64,000 bases of DNA from Harmothoe impar (GCA_947462335.1 OX381707.1:80748610-80812609), one strand, 5' to 3'. Counted from the stretch's first letter, positions 33,661 to 43,364 are shown. The notes: generated by a model not told the origin, from the letters alone. Numbers and translations are program-made.

Positions 33661-34000
33661 GACCTGCAGCCAATCAGAGGCCTCCATTTGGTCACGTGAC
33701 CCGTTGCCATGGTAACGTGACCTACTTAGGGCTCTCAGCCAATCAGAAGCCAGCATTCTGGGTGACCTACTGACCTACTTAGAAGCTCTCAGCCAATCAG
33801 AGGCCGGCATTCTGGTAACCATGGTAACGTGACCTACTTACGTCACGTGACCTACTTAGGCTCAGCCAATCAGAAGCCGGCATTCTGGTAACTAGGGTAA
33901 CGTGACCTACTTAGGGTTTGTTTGTAAACAACACCACGTGGCTCTCTTGTTTGTAAACAACACCACGTGACACGTGACTGTTTGTAAACAAACAATTCGA
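33661..34000 (+). promoter_or_regulatory. Subterminal regulatory-like array, left arm
   Basis: Four copies of AGCCAATCAGA(A/G)GCC followed by GCATTCTGG-type sequence (near 33668, 33737, 33791 and 33864) alternate with ACGTGACCTACTTA motifs. Three TGTTTGTAAACA palindromes with AACACCACGTG then follow (33915-33990). CCAAT boxes, CACGTG E-boxes and GTAAACA forkhead-type sites are established animal regulatory motifs, and clustering at both element ends suggests control of transcription or of end recognition. The mirror array is at 41891-42231. Confidence 0.55.
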
Positions 34001-34079
34001 CTTAGTCTGACATTTTCAGCTGTCGCATGCTGACCTGCTGCTATCATAAGAGAAACAAAAGCCCTAATCACGCTTTTCA

Positions 34080-35760
34080 GCTGGATCCTTCCACCCACCA
34101 GACATGGATCCAGATGGGAGGGTGGTTTAAAATTAATCCGTGTACCGACTGTCATACAATAGTGTAATTAGTTGAACACGTGTTACCTGTATAAAGGATT
34201 AGCAGGTCATGGGCTTAGAGTGTGTATAGAAAAACAACTACAGGTAGCGTGAACAAAGCGACCCCCTCCCTTTCTGTCACTCTGTCTGTGACTAGAGGGC
34301 GCGCGTGTGGTAAGCGGCTTAAATCTAAAGAAAAAAAATCACCCTCTCCTGTCGTCAGCAGTCAGCTGGCCGGCGGCTGGAAAATGTGATTAGAGGGATG
34401 ATGAGCGCGGTTTTTTATATTCAATATATTAGAAGTGTGCTTTGTTGCTTATATAGTTCATTATGCGTTTAAAATGTTCGCGAGTATCGTAGAAATGTAG
34501 AAAAATCCTATTGTGGCGCCATCTGACGAAAAGAGCGGAGAACTATACTAGGGTATGGCGAGCTAGACTAGAGCATGTAATCACCAGGCGGCAGAGTGGT
34601 CAAAAGACAATCTCGTAGTAGTAGGTCTACTTGGATCTTGAGTAGCCACCCTTGTGGTTGCAATTACCTAGACTAGTTGACCCTGCCAGCCTGGTCAAGT
34701 GAAATTAGTAAGGAGACCGCACATTAACGCGCTCCACAGTCTTTAGACAGTTAAGACTATAGTACCGTAGATTCTACTGTGTACTCACACTAACTATTTA
34801 CAGTGCTACATATTCATACCCGTGTTCTAAGTGTTTTTTTTAGAAAAAAGCGATCTACTCACCCATTTTTTTTAGACAAACTCCTATTAGCAGGTAACCC
34901 CTGTATAAACCATACTGCAAAGATCTGCTACTTCGAGCGTCTGCCTCGTGACTGATAGTGTACAACAAGACGAAGTGGGCAGAGGTGAAGTACTGTTCCA
35001 AGAAAAATTGAGGCTCTTTATATAGCTGAGAGAGCGGCTAATCCGGATGTTCTAAGCTTGTTTTCACCTAGAGCCCCACCCTCTTCCAGAGAGGAATCAA
35101 ATTGCTTTTCACCTGGACCCTTCCACCCCTCATCCATCAGCATGAAAAGAGGGATAACAAGTGTAACGTGCGCTACATGTATATGGGATTATAGCTGGTG
35201 AAGAGATAAAGCCAGGTCAACTGTGTATACAAAGACTACAGGAGGTGATTAACGACAGGTGTGACGCGCCAGCCCGTGGACGGATTATCTTCTAAGCTGA
35301 CGCTTATTCAACTAGCCAGCTGCCGTCCGCTCCACTCACCACGGCAAGAGGAGGTGCTTTTGTTTTACACTTAAGTCGCTTACCACATGTACTCGTCTCT
35401 ACCTCATAGACAGACACCCTCTCGCTTGCTTCACGACCCCTGTAGCTTTTTTTGTATACACACTCTAATCTCATAACCCCCTGATCCGTTATACAGGTAA
35501 CGGGTATTCTCTTTTAAATAGCTGCCAGTCAGCCTGCGGCAGCTGAAAACGACGGTAAGTAGCTTAGCTCTAGAAGCAAGAAGGCGTATATAAGGAGGCT
35601 GACACGTGTATAGGCGCCTTATAAGTCGGCAGGGGGTAAATACTAGTGAAAAAGGAAGGCAGGTGTGCAGGTAGCTTTCTAACAGACACGTGTGTGCACT
35701 AAGCTGCTTAAGTCTAAACCCACCTGCAGTAGTCAGGTAGCATGTGAAAACTTACTTAAC
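34080..35760. repeat. Internally repeated modules of the left arm
   Basis: Three themes recur in direct and inverted sense. First, TTTTCA(G/C)CTGGA(T/C)CCTTCC at 34075 and 35105. Second, CTGTATAA(A/C)GGAT with TTAGAGTGTGTATA at 34180 (+) and 35440-35500 (-), and more weakly at 35190. Third, GTGTGGTAAGCGGCTTAA-type at 34310 (+), 35385 (-) and 35700 (+). Several include TATAAA-like boxes, such as TATATAAAG on the minus strand near 35020 and TATATAAG on the plus strand at 35587. They look like duplicated promoter modules. No protein is encoded. Confidence 0.6.
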
Positions 35761-35835
35761 AGATCTCTTAATTGAGTAGAGACTCTGTACTGAGAGAGTC
35801 TTTTCAGCCGTTTAAGAGGATTATCTAGGACAGGG

Positions 35836-35870
35836 TACATAAGGAGTGAAACGACGCTCTCACTCATCAC
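35836..35870 (+). promoter_or_regulatory. Core-promoter candidate of the left-arm gene
   Basis: TACATAAG is followed about 25 bases later by CTCTCACTCATCAC, an initiator-like TCA context, and the ATG lies about 65 bases further on at 35932. The mirror copy is at 40021-40055. Assignment is by spacing only. Confidence 0.4.
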
Positions 35871-35931
35871 ACTTTCTCGACCCGCCCTTCATCATCCTAG
35901 CATCGTCCACTCTACGCTCGCTCAGAATGTT

Positions 35932-36798
35932 ATGATGGTTAGTTCTGCTATTTTCAGCTACTTTTCTTATCGAAGTGTTGACGCTACAGAGCATCGAAAC
36001 TCTCTCCAAATGAGTCCAAGAAAGAAAAAGCAACTTCCACTTGAAGCAGGAAGAGAAACAGTGCCCTATGATGCATGTGAGGTAAAGAAACATTGGAAGG
36101 ACGTCACCAAGGAGCAATGGATAGAAGCATGCTTCAACTTCATCGGAACGGAAGTAGTTTCATTTGGACAGAGGGAGAAGATTTTGTTGGAGCTATTTTT
36201 CTTAGCTCCGTATACTTGGCCTGACTGTGGTGAAATTCCTTCAGGTATTTGTTCAGTCTTCGCCATAGAAGTTATCAGGTCTTTGAAGGAGCTTCGATAT
36301 ATGCAAGGCACTCACGAGGAGATTGTTCAGAAAATGACGGAATTCGAAACAGGAGAAGACACAATATGGTGCGAGGAGACGACATATACGGACGATGATC
36401 TGGAGTACATCATTTGTAGCCCGTTGGAACATTATGTTAAAGACATTGCGGACATGCTAGACAGCACTGAGATGAACCCGAAAGAGAGATCCCTTACTGC
36501 ACAGAAAGAGGCCAAAGCTGTGTTGGAAAAGCTCAAGTTTGGTCAAGGATTCACTCTTCAAAGCAGCTGTGTGAGTGTGATAAAAGGCCTTGTGTTGAAA
36601 CATCCAGACATGAAGTTTTCGCGTGCTGTCGACACACTTCCTTTGCCTGAACTGATGATGAACATGATCGATCCCATCGTACCAACATGTTTCGACTCTG
36701 CCAATTGTCCCATGTATAAAATGGTTTCAAGTTTTGCCCGTGGCCGATGGCTAAACGATCCACTGAAGTCAGAAAACTTCCTTGATTTAATCAACTGA
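35932..36798 (+). CDS. Unknown 288-residue protein of the palindromic element, left copy
   Basis: This is an uninterrupted ATG-to-TGA frame of 288 codons without introns. The start ATGATG follows CAGAATGTT, and a second methionine at residue 27 begins MSPRKKKQLPLEAGRE, a basic stretch that could be a nuclear-localisation signal. The rest is acidic and probably mostly helical, with segments such as KHWKDVTKEQWIEACFNFIG and GQREKILLELFFLAPYTWPD. There is no zinc-finger, polymerase, integrase or protease motif and no signal peptide. Being the only gene, and kept intact in both arms, it is likely to matter for the element, perhaps as a DNA-binding, packaging or regulatory factor, but the function is unknown. 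A CAG-rich tract follows the stop. Confidence 0.75.
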   Translation: MMVSSAIFSYFSYRSVDATEHRNSLQMSPRKKKQLPLEAGRETVPYDACEVKKHWKDVTKEQWIEACFNFIGTEVVSFGQREKILLELFFLAPYTWPDCGEIPSGICSVFAIEVIRSLKELRYMQGTHEEIVQKMTEFETGEDTIWCEETTYTDDDLEYIICSPLEHYVKDIADMLDSTEMNPKERSLTAQKEAKAVLEKLKFGQGFTLQSSCVSVIKGLVLKHPDMKFSRAVDTLPLPELMMNMIDPIVPTCFDSANCPMYKMVSSFARGRWLNDPLKSENFLDLIN

Positions 36799-36841
36799 CT
36801 AAATGTATTTTCTCATACTAGTATTAGTAGCATTAGTAATA

Positions 36842-37081
36842 GCAGCTACTCAGTCTCGTGCAGCACAAGCAGCAGCATCTGTCAGCAGCATCCGTGACAT
36901 CGTCAGCAGCAGCAGCAGCTGCACGAGCAGCACAAGCAGCAGCATCTGTCAACAGCATCCGTGACATCGCCAGCAACTGCAGCAGCTGCACGAGCAGCAC
37001 AAGCAGCAGCAGCTGTCAGCAGCTGCAGCAGCTGCACGAGCAGCACAAGCAGCAGCACCAACAGCAGCAGCAACAGCAAAT

Positions 37082-37113
<32 letters not shown>

Positions 37114-37118
37114 GCGGT
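36842..37118 (+). repeat. CAG-rich tract after the left-arm gene
   Basis: Interrupted CAG triplets combine with a unit containing GCTGCACGAGCAGCACAAGC and CATC(C/T)GTGACATCG, repeated about four times with period near 60 bp. The last block is pure CAG (37083-37111). The mirror tract at 38776-39050 is one triplet shorter. Glutamine/alanine/serine open frames over it are not linked to the gene frame, which ends at 36798. Confidence 0.85.
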
Positions 37119-37904
37119 GTGGACCACTAAATTCGAGATGGCGACATGTCTGTTTCTTAGAATCGACATTCGACATGAGGCCTAGTGACATTTGACATGA
37201 AGCTTGAAAAACATAGTGACAGGTGACATGAGCAATTCTTAAAATCGACATGAGATATGAGCATAATTAAGCGACATCGACATGTGCCATGGCTATTTTT
37301 TTTTAAGACAAACGCCATAGACTCCTCATTCAAACCCCCACTAGTAGTGCTCTATAAGCGCAAGCTTTGCCTTAAGAGAGCTGTGGCTGTGAACCCTCTC
37401 CTCCCCCCGTACACACAGGTAAATATCAGAGTCAGCCAATGTCGCCAATACTACTCTCATACAAGGGTCAGGCACTGCTGGACTATAATAGATGGGTCAA
37501 GGACCATTCTACTGAGGGTCAGGCTAGGCTGGACATTCAATAACAGGCTGGACTTTGGCAAACTTGCTTGAAAGTCTGGCCAGCAAGAGTCCGTTGAAGG
37601 ACTATACGGTAAAAAGGCTGCTGTTACAGTCAAGATACTCATATTTCAAGCCCAGAAAACAGTAATTAGCTTTCCAAGTTGTTTATTTAACAATATCCTG
37701 GCCTAGCAAGAAGCTGTCAGATGACATCTAAGAAAAATGGGGCTGTTAATTGATCAAGAGAGCTACATTGTTACAGAGTCCTATTCCTCTTTTGAGGTGG
37801 GACCAAATTTGAAAAAAGAATAAACTCAAAAAAAAAGCCTTAAGATTGAAACAGTTGTAGATGACAAATTTAATGAGGAAGTCGTATTAATTAGTTTACA
37901 AATA

Positions 37905-37990
37905 GCCGCTACGAGCAGCACAAGCAGCAGCTGACACTAGTGTCAGCTGCAGCAGCTGCACGAGCTGCTTGTGCTGCTCGTGCAGCGGCT
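37905..37990. repeat. Centre of the palindrome
   Basis: CTGACACTAGTGTCAG is a perfect small palindrome at 37931-37946. It is flanked by ACGAGCAGCACAAGCAG on the left and by CAGCTGCACGAGCTGCTTGTGC with an extra copy of the motif on the right (given in parts), so the two arms are slightly unequal here. The motif is the same as in the CAG-rich tracts, which suggests the fold-back junction arose in such sequence. Confidence 0.8.
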
Positions 37991-39092
37991 ATTTGTAAAC
38001 TAATTAATACGACTTCCTCATTAAATTTGTCATCTACAACTGTTTCAATCTTAAGGCTTTTTTTTTGAGTTTATTCTTTTTTCAAATTTGGTCCCACCTC
38101 AAAAGAGGAATAGGACTCTGTAACAATGTAGCTCTCTTGATCAATTAACAGCCCCATTTTTCTTAGATGTCATCTGACAGCTTCTTGCTAGGCCAGGATA
38201 TTGTTAAATAAACAACTTGGAAAGCTAATTACAGTTTTCTGGGCTTGAAATATGAGTATCTTGACTGTAACAGCAGCCTTTTTACCGTATAGTCCTTCAA
38301 CGGACTCTTGCTGGCCAGACTTTCAAGCAAGTTTGCCAAAGTCCAGCCTGTTATTGAATGTCCAGCCTAGCCTGACCCTCAGTAGAATGGTCCTTGACCC
38401 ATCTATTATAGTCCAGCAGTGCCTGACCCTTGTATGAGAGTAGTATTGGCGACATTGGCTGACTCTGATATTTACCTGTGTGTACGGGGGGAGGAGAGGG
38501 TTCACAGCCACAGCTCTCTTAAGGCAAAGCTTGCGCTTATAGAGCACTACTAGTGGGGGTTTGAATGAGGAGTCTATGGCGTTTGTCTTAAAAAAAAATA
38601 GCCATGGCACATGTCGATGTCGCTTAATTATGCTCATATCTCATGTCGATTTTAAGAATTGCTCATGTCACCTGTCACTATGTTTTTCAAGCTTCATGTC
38701 AAATGTCACTAGGCCTCATGTCGAATGTCGATTCTAAGAAACAGACATGTCGCCATCTCGAATTTAGTGGTCCACACCGCCGCTGCTGCTGCTGCTGCTG
38801 CTGCTGCTGATTTGCTGTTGCTGCTGCTGTTGGTGCTGCTGCTTGTGCTGCTCGTGCAGCTGCTGCAGCTGCTGACAGCTGCTGCTGCTTGTGCTGCTCG
38901 TGCAGCTGCTGCAGTTGCTGGCGATGTCACGGATGCTGTTGACAGATGCTGCTGCTTGTGCTGCTCGTGCAGCTGCTGCTGCTGCTGACGATGTCACGGA
39001 TGCTGCTGACAGATGCTGCTGCTTGTGCTGCACGAGACTGAGTAGCTGCTATTACTAATGCTACTAATACTAGTATGAGAAAATACATTTAG

Positions 39093-39959
39093 TCAGTTGA
39101 TTAAATCAAGGAAGTTTTCTGACTTCAGTGGATCGTTTAGCCATCGGCCACGGGCAAAACTTGAAACCATTTTATACATGGGACAATTGGCAGAGTCGAA
39201 ACATGTTGGTACGATGGGATCGATCATGTTCATCATCAGTTCAGGCAAAGGAAGTGTGTCGACAGCACGCGAAAACTTCATGTCTGGATGTTTCAACACA
39301 AGGCCTTTTATCACACTCACACAGCTGCTTTGAAGAGTGAATCCTTGACCAAACTTGAGCTTTTCCAACACAGCTTTGGCCTCTTTCTGTGCAGTAAGGG
39401 ATCTCTCTTTCGGGTTCATCTCAGTGCTGTCTAGCATGTCCGCAAAGTCTTTAACATAATGTTCCAACGGGCTACAAATGATGTACTCCAGATCATCGTC
39501 CGTATATGTCGTCTCCTCGCACCATATTGTGTCTTCTCCTGTTTCGAATTCCGTCATTTTCTGAACAATCTCCTCGTGAGTGCCTTGCATATATCGAAGC
39601 TCCTTCAAAGACCTGATAACTTCTATGGCGAAGACTGAACAAATACCTGAAGGAATTTCACCACAGTCAGGCCAAGTATACGGAGCTAAGAAAAATAGCT
39701 CCAACAAAATCTTCTCCCTCTGTCCAAATGAAACTACTTCCGTTCCGATGAAGTTGAAGCATGCTTCTATCCATTGCTCCTTGGTGACGTCCTTCCAATG
39801 TTTCTTTACCTCACATGCATCATAGGGCACTGTTTCTCTTCCTGCTTCAAGTGGAAGTTGCTTTTTCTTTCTTGGACTCATTTGGAGAGAGTTTCGATGC
39901 TCTGTAGCGTCAACACTTCGATAAGAAAAGTAGCTGAAAATAGCAGAACTAACCATCAT
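39093..39959 (-). CDS. Unknown 288-residue protein of the palindromic element, right copy
   Basis: This is an intact second copy of the gene at 35932-36798, running leftwards towards the centre. The two proteins differ at one residue: YVKDIADML in the left copy is YVKDFADML here (ATT versus TTT). All other features are the same: a second methionine at residue 27, a basic SPRKKK stretch, an acidic and probably helical body, and no recognised catalytic motif. Because the two copies converge, read-through transcripts of either would contain the antisense of the other. Whether both are expressed is unknown. Confidence 0.75.
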   Translation of the reverse strand: MMVSSAIFSYFSYRSVDATEHRNSLQMSPRKKKQLPLEAGRETVPYDACEVKKHWKDVTKEQWIEACFNFIGTEVVSFGQREKILLELFFLAPYTWPDCGEIPSGICSVFAIEVIRSLKELRYMQGTHEEIVQKMTEFETGEDTIWCEETTYTDDDLEYIICSPLEHYVKDFADMLDSTEMNPKERSLTAQKEAKAVLEKLKFGQGFTLQSSCVSVIKGLVLKHPDMKFSRAVDTLPLPELMMNMIDPIVPTCFDSANCPMYKMVSSFARGRWLNDPLKSENFLDLIN

Positions 39960-41890
39960 AACATTCTGAGCGAGCGTAGAGTGGACGATGCTAGGATGAT
40001 GAAGGGCGGGTCGAGAAAGTGTGATGAGTGAGAGCGTCGTTTCACTCCTTATGTACCCTGTCCTAGATAATCCTCTTAAACGGCTGAAAAGACTCTCTCA
40101 GTACAGAGTCTCTACTCAATTAAGAGATCTGTTAAGTAAGTTTTCACATGCTACCTGACTACTGCAGGTGGGTTTAGACTTAAGCAGCTTAGTGCACACA
40201 CGTGTCTGTTAGAAAGCTACCTGCACACCTGCCTTCCTTTTTCACTAGTATTTACCCCCTGCCGACTTATAAGGCGCCTATACACGTGTCAGCCTCCTTA
40301 TATACGCCTTCTTGCTTCTAGAGCTAAGCTACTTACCGTCGTTTTCAGCTGCCGCAGGCTGACTGGCAGCTATTTAAAAGAGAATACCCGTTACCTGTAT
40401 AACGGATCAGGGGGTTATGAGATTAGAGTGTGTATACAAAAAAAGCTACAGGGGTCGTGAAGCAAGCGAGAGGGTGTCTGTCTATGAGGTAGAGACGAGT
40501 ACATGTGGTAAGCGACTTAAGTGTAAAACAAAAGCACCTCCTCTTGCCGTAGTGAGTGGAGCGGACGGCAGCTGGCTAGTTGAATAAGCGTCAGCTTAGA
40601 AGATAATCCGTCCACGGGCTGGCGCGTCACACCTGTCGTTAATCACCTCCTGTAGTCTTTGTATACACAGTTGACCTGGCTTTATCTCTTCACCAGCTAT
40701 AATCCCATATACATGTAGCGCACGTTACACTTGTTATCCCTCTTTTCATGCTGATGGATGAGGGGTGGAAGGGTCCAGGTGAAAAGCAATTTGATTCCTC
40801 TCTGGAAGAGGGTGGGGCTCTAGGTGAAAACAAGCTTAGAACATCCGGATTAGCCGCTCTCTCAGCTATATAAAGAGCCTCAATTTTTCTTGGAACAGTA
40901 CTTCACCTCTGCCCACTTCGTCTTGTTGTACACTATCAGTCACGAGGCAGACGCTCGAAGTAGCAGATCTTTGCAGTATGGTTTATACAGGGGTTACCTG
41001 CTAATAGGAGTTTGTCTAAAAAAAATGGGTGAGTAGATCGCTTTTTTCTAAAAAAAACACTTAGAACACGGGTATGAATATGTAGCACTGTAAATAGTTA
41101 GTGTGAGTACACAGTAGAATCTACGGTACTATAGTCTTAACTGTCTAAAGACTGTGGAGCGCGTTAATGTGCGGTCTCCTTACTAATTTCACTTGACCAG
41201 GCTGGCAGGGTCAACTAGTCTAGGTAATTGCAACCACAAGGGTGGCTACTCAAGATCCAAGTAGACCTACTACTACGAGATTGTCTTTTGACCACTCTGC
41301 CGCCTGGTGATTACATGCTCTAGTCTAGCTCGCCATACCCTAGTATAGTTCTCCGCTCTTTTCGTCAGATGGCGCCACAATAGGATTTTTCTACATTTCT
41401 ACGATACTCGCGAACATTTTAAACGCATAATGAACTATATAAGCAACAAAGCACACTTCTAATATATTGAATATAAAAAACCGCGCTCATCATCCCTCTA
41501 ATCACATTTTCCAGCCGCCGGCCAGCTGACTGCTGACGACAGGAGAGGGTGATTTTTTTTCTTTAGATTTAAGCCGCTTACCACACGCGCGCCCTCTAGT
41601 CACAGACAGAGTGACAGAAAGGGAGGGGGTCGCTTTGTTCACGCTACCTGTAGTTGTTTTTCTATACACACTCTAAGCCCATGACCTGCTAATCCTTTAT
41701 ACAGGTAACACGTGTTCAACTAATTACACTATTGTATGACAGTCGGTACACGGATTAATTTTAAACCACCCTCCCATCTGGATCCATGTCTGGTGGGTGG
41801 AAGGATCCAGCTGAAAAGCGTGATTAGGGCTTTTGTTTCTCTTATGATAGCAGCAGGTCAGCATGCGACAGCTGAAAATGTCAGACTAAG

Positions 41891-42231
41891 TCGAATTGTT
41901 TGTTTACAAACAGTCACGTGTCACGTGGTGTTGTTTACAAACAAGAGAGCCACGTGGTGTTGTTTACAAACAAACCCTAAGTAGGTCACGTTACCCTAGT
42001 TACCAGAATGCCGGCTTCTGATTGGCTGAGCCTAAGTAGGTCACGTGACGTAAGTAGGTCACGTTACCATGGTTACCAGAATGCCGGCCTCTGATTGGCT
42101 GAGAGCTTCTAAGTAGGTCAGTAGGTCACCCAGAATGCTGGCTTCTGATTGGCTGAGAGCCCTAAGTAGGTCACGTTACCATGGCAACGGGTCACGTGAC
42201 CAAATGGAGGCCTCTGATTGGCTGCAGGTCG
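41891..42231 (-). promoter_or_regulatory. Subterminal regulatory-like array, right arm
   Basis: This is the mirror of 33661-34000, with TGTTTACAAACA palindromes, CACGTGGTGTT, and four CTGATTGGCT (reverse CCAAT) units alternating with AAGTAGGTCACGT. It is complete, so both ends of the element carry the same signals. Confidence 0.55.
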
Positions 42232-42287
42232 ATTGAGTAATAAACAGTAGTTAACTATAGTCCCGTTCCGATACATACTATACTACT

Positions 42288-42385
42288 CACCTTGTACGCG
42301 CCCTGCACGTGCAGGTAGCTGGGAGAGAAGTGTGGCCGTGTTTGTGGCACTACAGAGCCGCCAGTAGGTAGCATATGACACCTTC
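42288..42385. repeat. 91-bp minisatellite of element B, right of the palindrome
   Basis: The host unit resumes with CACCTTGTACGCGCCC and runs for one unit through GAGCCGCCAGTAGG before the promoter-like part of the CACTA element. Confidence 0.85.
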
Positions 42386-42444
42386 TCCTGCTACAGTATG
42401 TACCCAATGATGGCCAACACAGCACTGATCCGCTTCAGTGAGCA

Positions 42445-42535
42445 TCAGAGGTCACGTGACCTCCCTAGCCAATCACAGGGAGGTCTCGTGGCGGTCACGT
42501 GACCGTGACTACACTCCCCATATAATGGGGGTGCT
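42445..42535 (+). promoter_or_regulatory. Promoter-like segment of CACTA element B
   Basis: GAGGTCACGTGACC, AGCCAATCACAGGG, GGTCACGTGACCGTGAC and CCCATATAATGGGG follow each other as in element A. The following leader (CCTCACTTCACT..CTGCCTG) is also shared with element A, so both may produce a related noncoding transcript. Confidence 0.5.
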
Positions 42536-42864
42536 GCTGGGGGTGTTCCTCACTTCACTCCTGCCTGGGCTACTAGACACACCTCCTGCTGCTACAACCT
42601 ACCTGCTGCCTGCTGAAACTTTGCCTGACTGACTGCCCAGCCTTCAGCACCCGGCTCCAGCCTCCAGGACCTGGCCCCAGCCACCTGCACCCGGCCTACA
42701 GTCATCCTACAGTCGCCCCTGCCGTCCTACAGGCGTCCCTGCCGTCCTACAGTCACCTTAAAGCCCCCTTCCCTCTTCCCAAATTGATGGTTAAAAAAAG
42801 AAAAAGAAATGACACCCCCTCCCACCCTGAATAAAATGCAAATCCCTATCAATATTCATCAATA

Positions 42865-43350
42865 ATAAGCAGCTTTAAGATAATCTACTGTCCATGTGTA
42901 AATATAATCAAATATAAATAGCATTAAGCCACCTACAAGCCCAAAATTTACCCGCTTTAGCAGCTTTAAGGAACCCTCCAGGTCAGGGTTTAATCGAATT
43001 TTACCAGCTTTAAGCAAACCTCCAAGACAGGGTTTAACCAAATTTCTCCAACTTTAAGCAAACCTCCGAGTCAGGGTTCAATCAACTTTCTGCAACTTTA
43101 AGCAAACCCCCAAGTCAGGGATTTCTCTGATTTCTGCAGCTTTAAGCAAACCTGCAAGCCCGAGTTTAATCAACTTTCAGCAACGGCCATTCAGCCCGCC
43201 ATAAGCTGCTTAAAGTAGCAGAAGAGTCCGGGTTTTTGCTACTTTAACTATTGCTGACAAGTTTGCTTAAAGTTGCAGAAAGTTGATCAAAGATGATTAA
43301 TATCGGACATTAAGCAATTTTAAGCATTCCGTAAATCTGTCAGAAGTAGA
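42865..43350. repeat. Subterminal TTTAAGC array, right end of CACTA element B
   Basis: CAACTTTAAGCAAACC(T/C)CC with GTCAGGGTTTAATC-like spacers recurs with period near 50 bp. CTGACAAGTTTGCTTAAAG just before the end is shared exactly in type with element A. It is the inferred transposase-binding region. Confidence 0.75.
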
Positions 43351-43364
43351 TGGTTTATGCAGTG

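Larger units (their letters stand above)
33604..37930 (+). repeat. Left arm of the palindrome
   Basis: Arm order from the tip: terminal sequence, CCAAT/E-box/FOX-like arrays (33661-34000), modular TATA-bearing repeats (34080-35760), core promoter candidate, gene (35932-36798), CAG-rich tract (36842-37115) and AT-rich tail to the centre. The arm differs from its mirror by very few bases seen by eye: one near the tip, one changing a codon of the gene, one CAG triplet, and a short asymmetry at the centre. Confidence 0.9.
33604..42287. mobile_element. Giant palindromic transposable element with Polinton-like ends
   Basis: The 8,684-bp element reads almost identically on both strands. Position i pairs with 75891-i in the outer part and 75894-i in the inner part (one CAG triplet difference). 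Tips are AGTAGTATTGTATGTATCGG (left) and, in reverse complement, AGTAGTATAGTATGTATCGG (right). CACCTT is perfectly duplicated at 33598-33603 and 42288-42293. Six-base duplications and AG...CT tips are features of Polinton/Maverick elements, but no polymerase, integrase, protease, ATPase or capsid gene is present. Each arm holds subterminal motif arrays, modular repeats and one 288-codon gene pointing to the centre. It is probably non-autonomous. Assignment to Polintons is inference from the ends only. Confidence 0.9.
37955..42287 (-). repeat. Right arm of the palindrome
   Basis: This is the reverse complement of the left arm, with the same parts in mirror order: tail, CAG tract (38776-39050), gene (39093-39959), promoter candidate (40021-40055), modules (40131-41811), subterminal arrays (41891-42231) and tip. 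It stops at 42287 directly before the second CACCTT. Confidence 0.9.
31244..43364. mobile_element. CACTA (EnSpm/CMC-like) transposon B, carrying nested insertions
   Basis: The element begins CACTGCATAAGG and ends GGTTTATGCAGTG, and CCC is duplicated on each side (31241-31243 and 43365-43367). Order of parts matches element A: left AAAGTAGGACCCGCACC repeats (31310-31500), the 91-bp minisatellite (31600-31690, 33220-33603, 42288-42385), promoter-like segment (42450-42530), short proline-type repeats, and a right TTTAAGC subterminal array (42870-43350). Removing the TTAA-flanked insert and the palindrome shrinks it to about 2.5 kb. No transposase is encoded. Confidence 0.8.

Noticed and set aside
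36858..37130. Glutamine/alanine/serine-rich proteins after the palindrome gene
   Set aside because: They lie in the CAG tract after the stop codon, in several overlapping frames, and the mirror copy differs by one triplet.
33604..42287. Palindrome as a missed-adapter read or whole-genome-amplification artefact
   Set aside because: Symmetry ends exactly at a 6-bp duplication of the host minisatellite, the host repeat is different on the two sides beyond that, and the arms are not perfectly identical. An artefact would not respect a target duplication.
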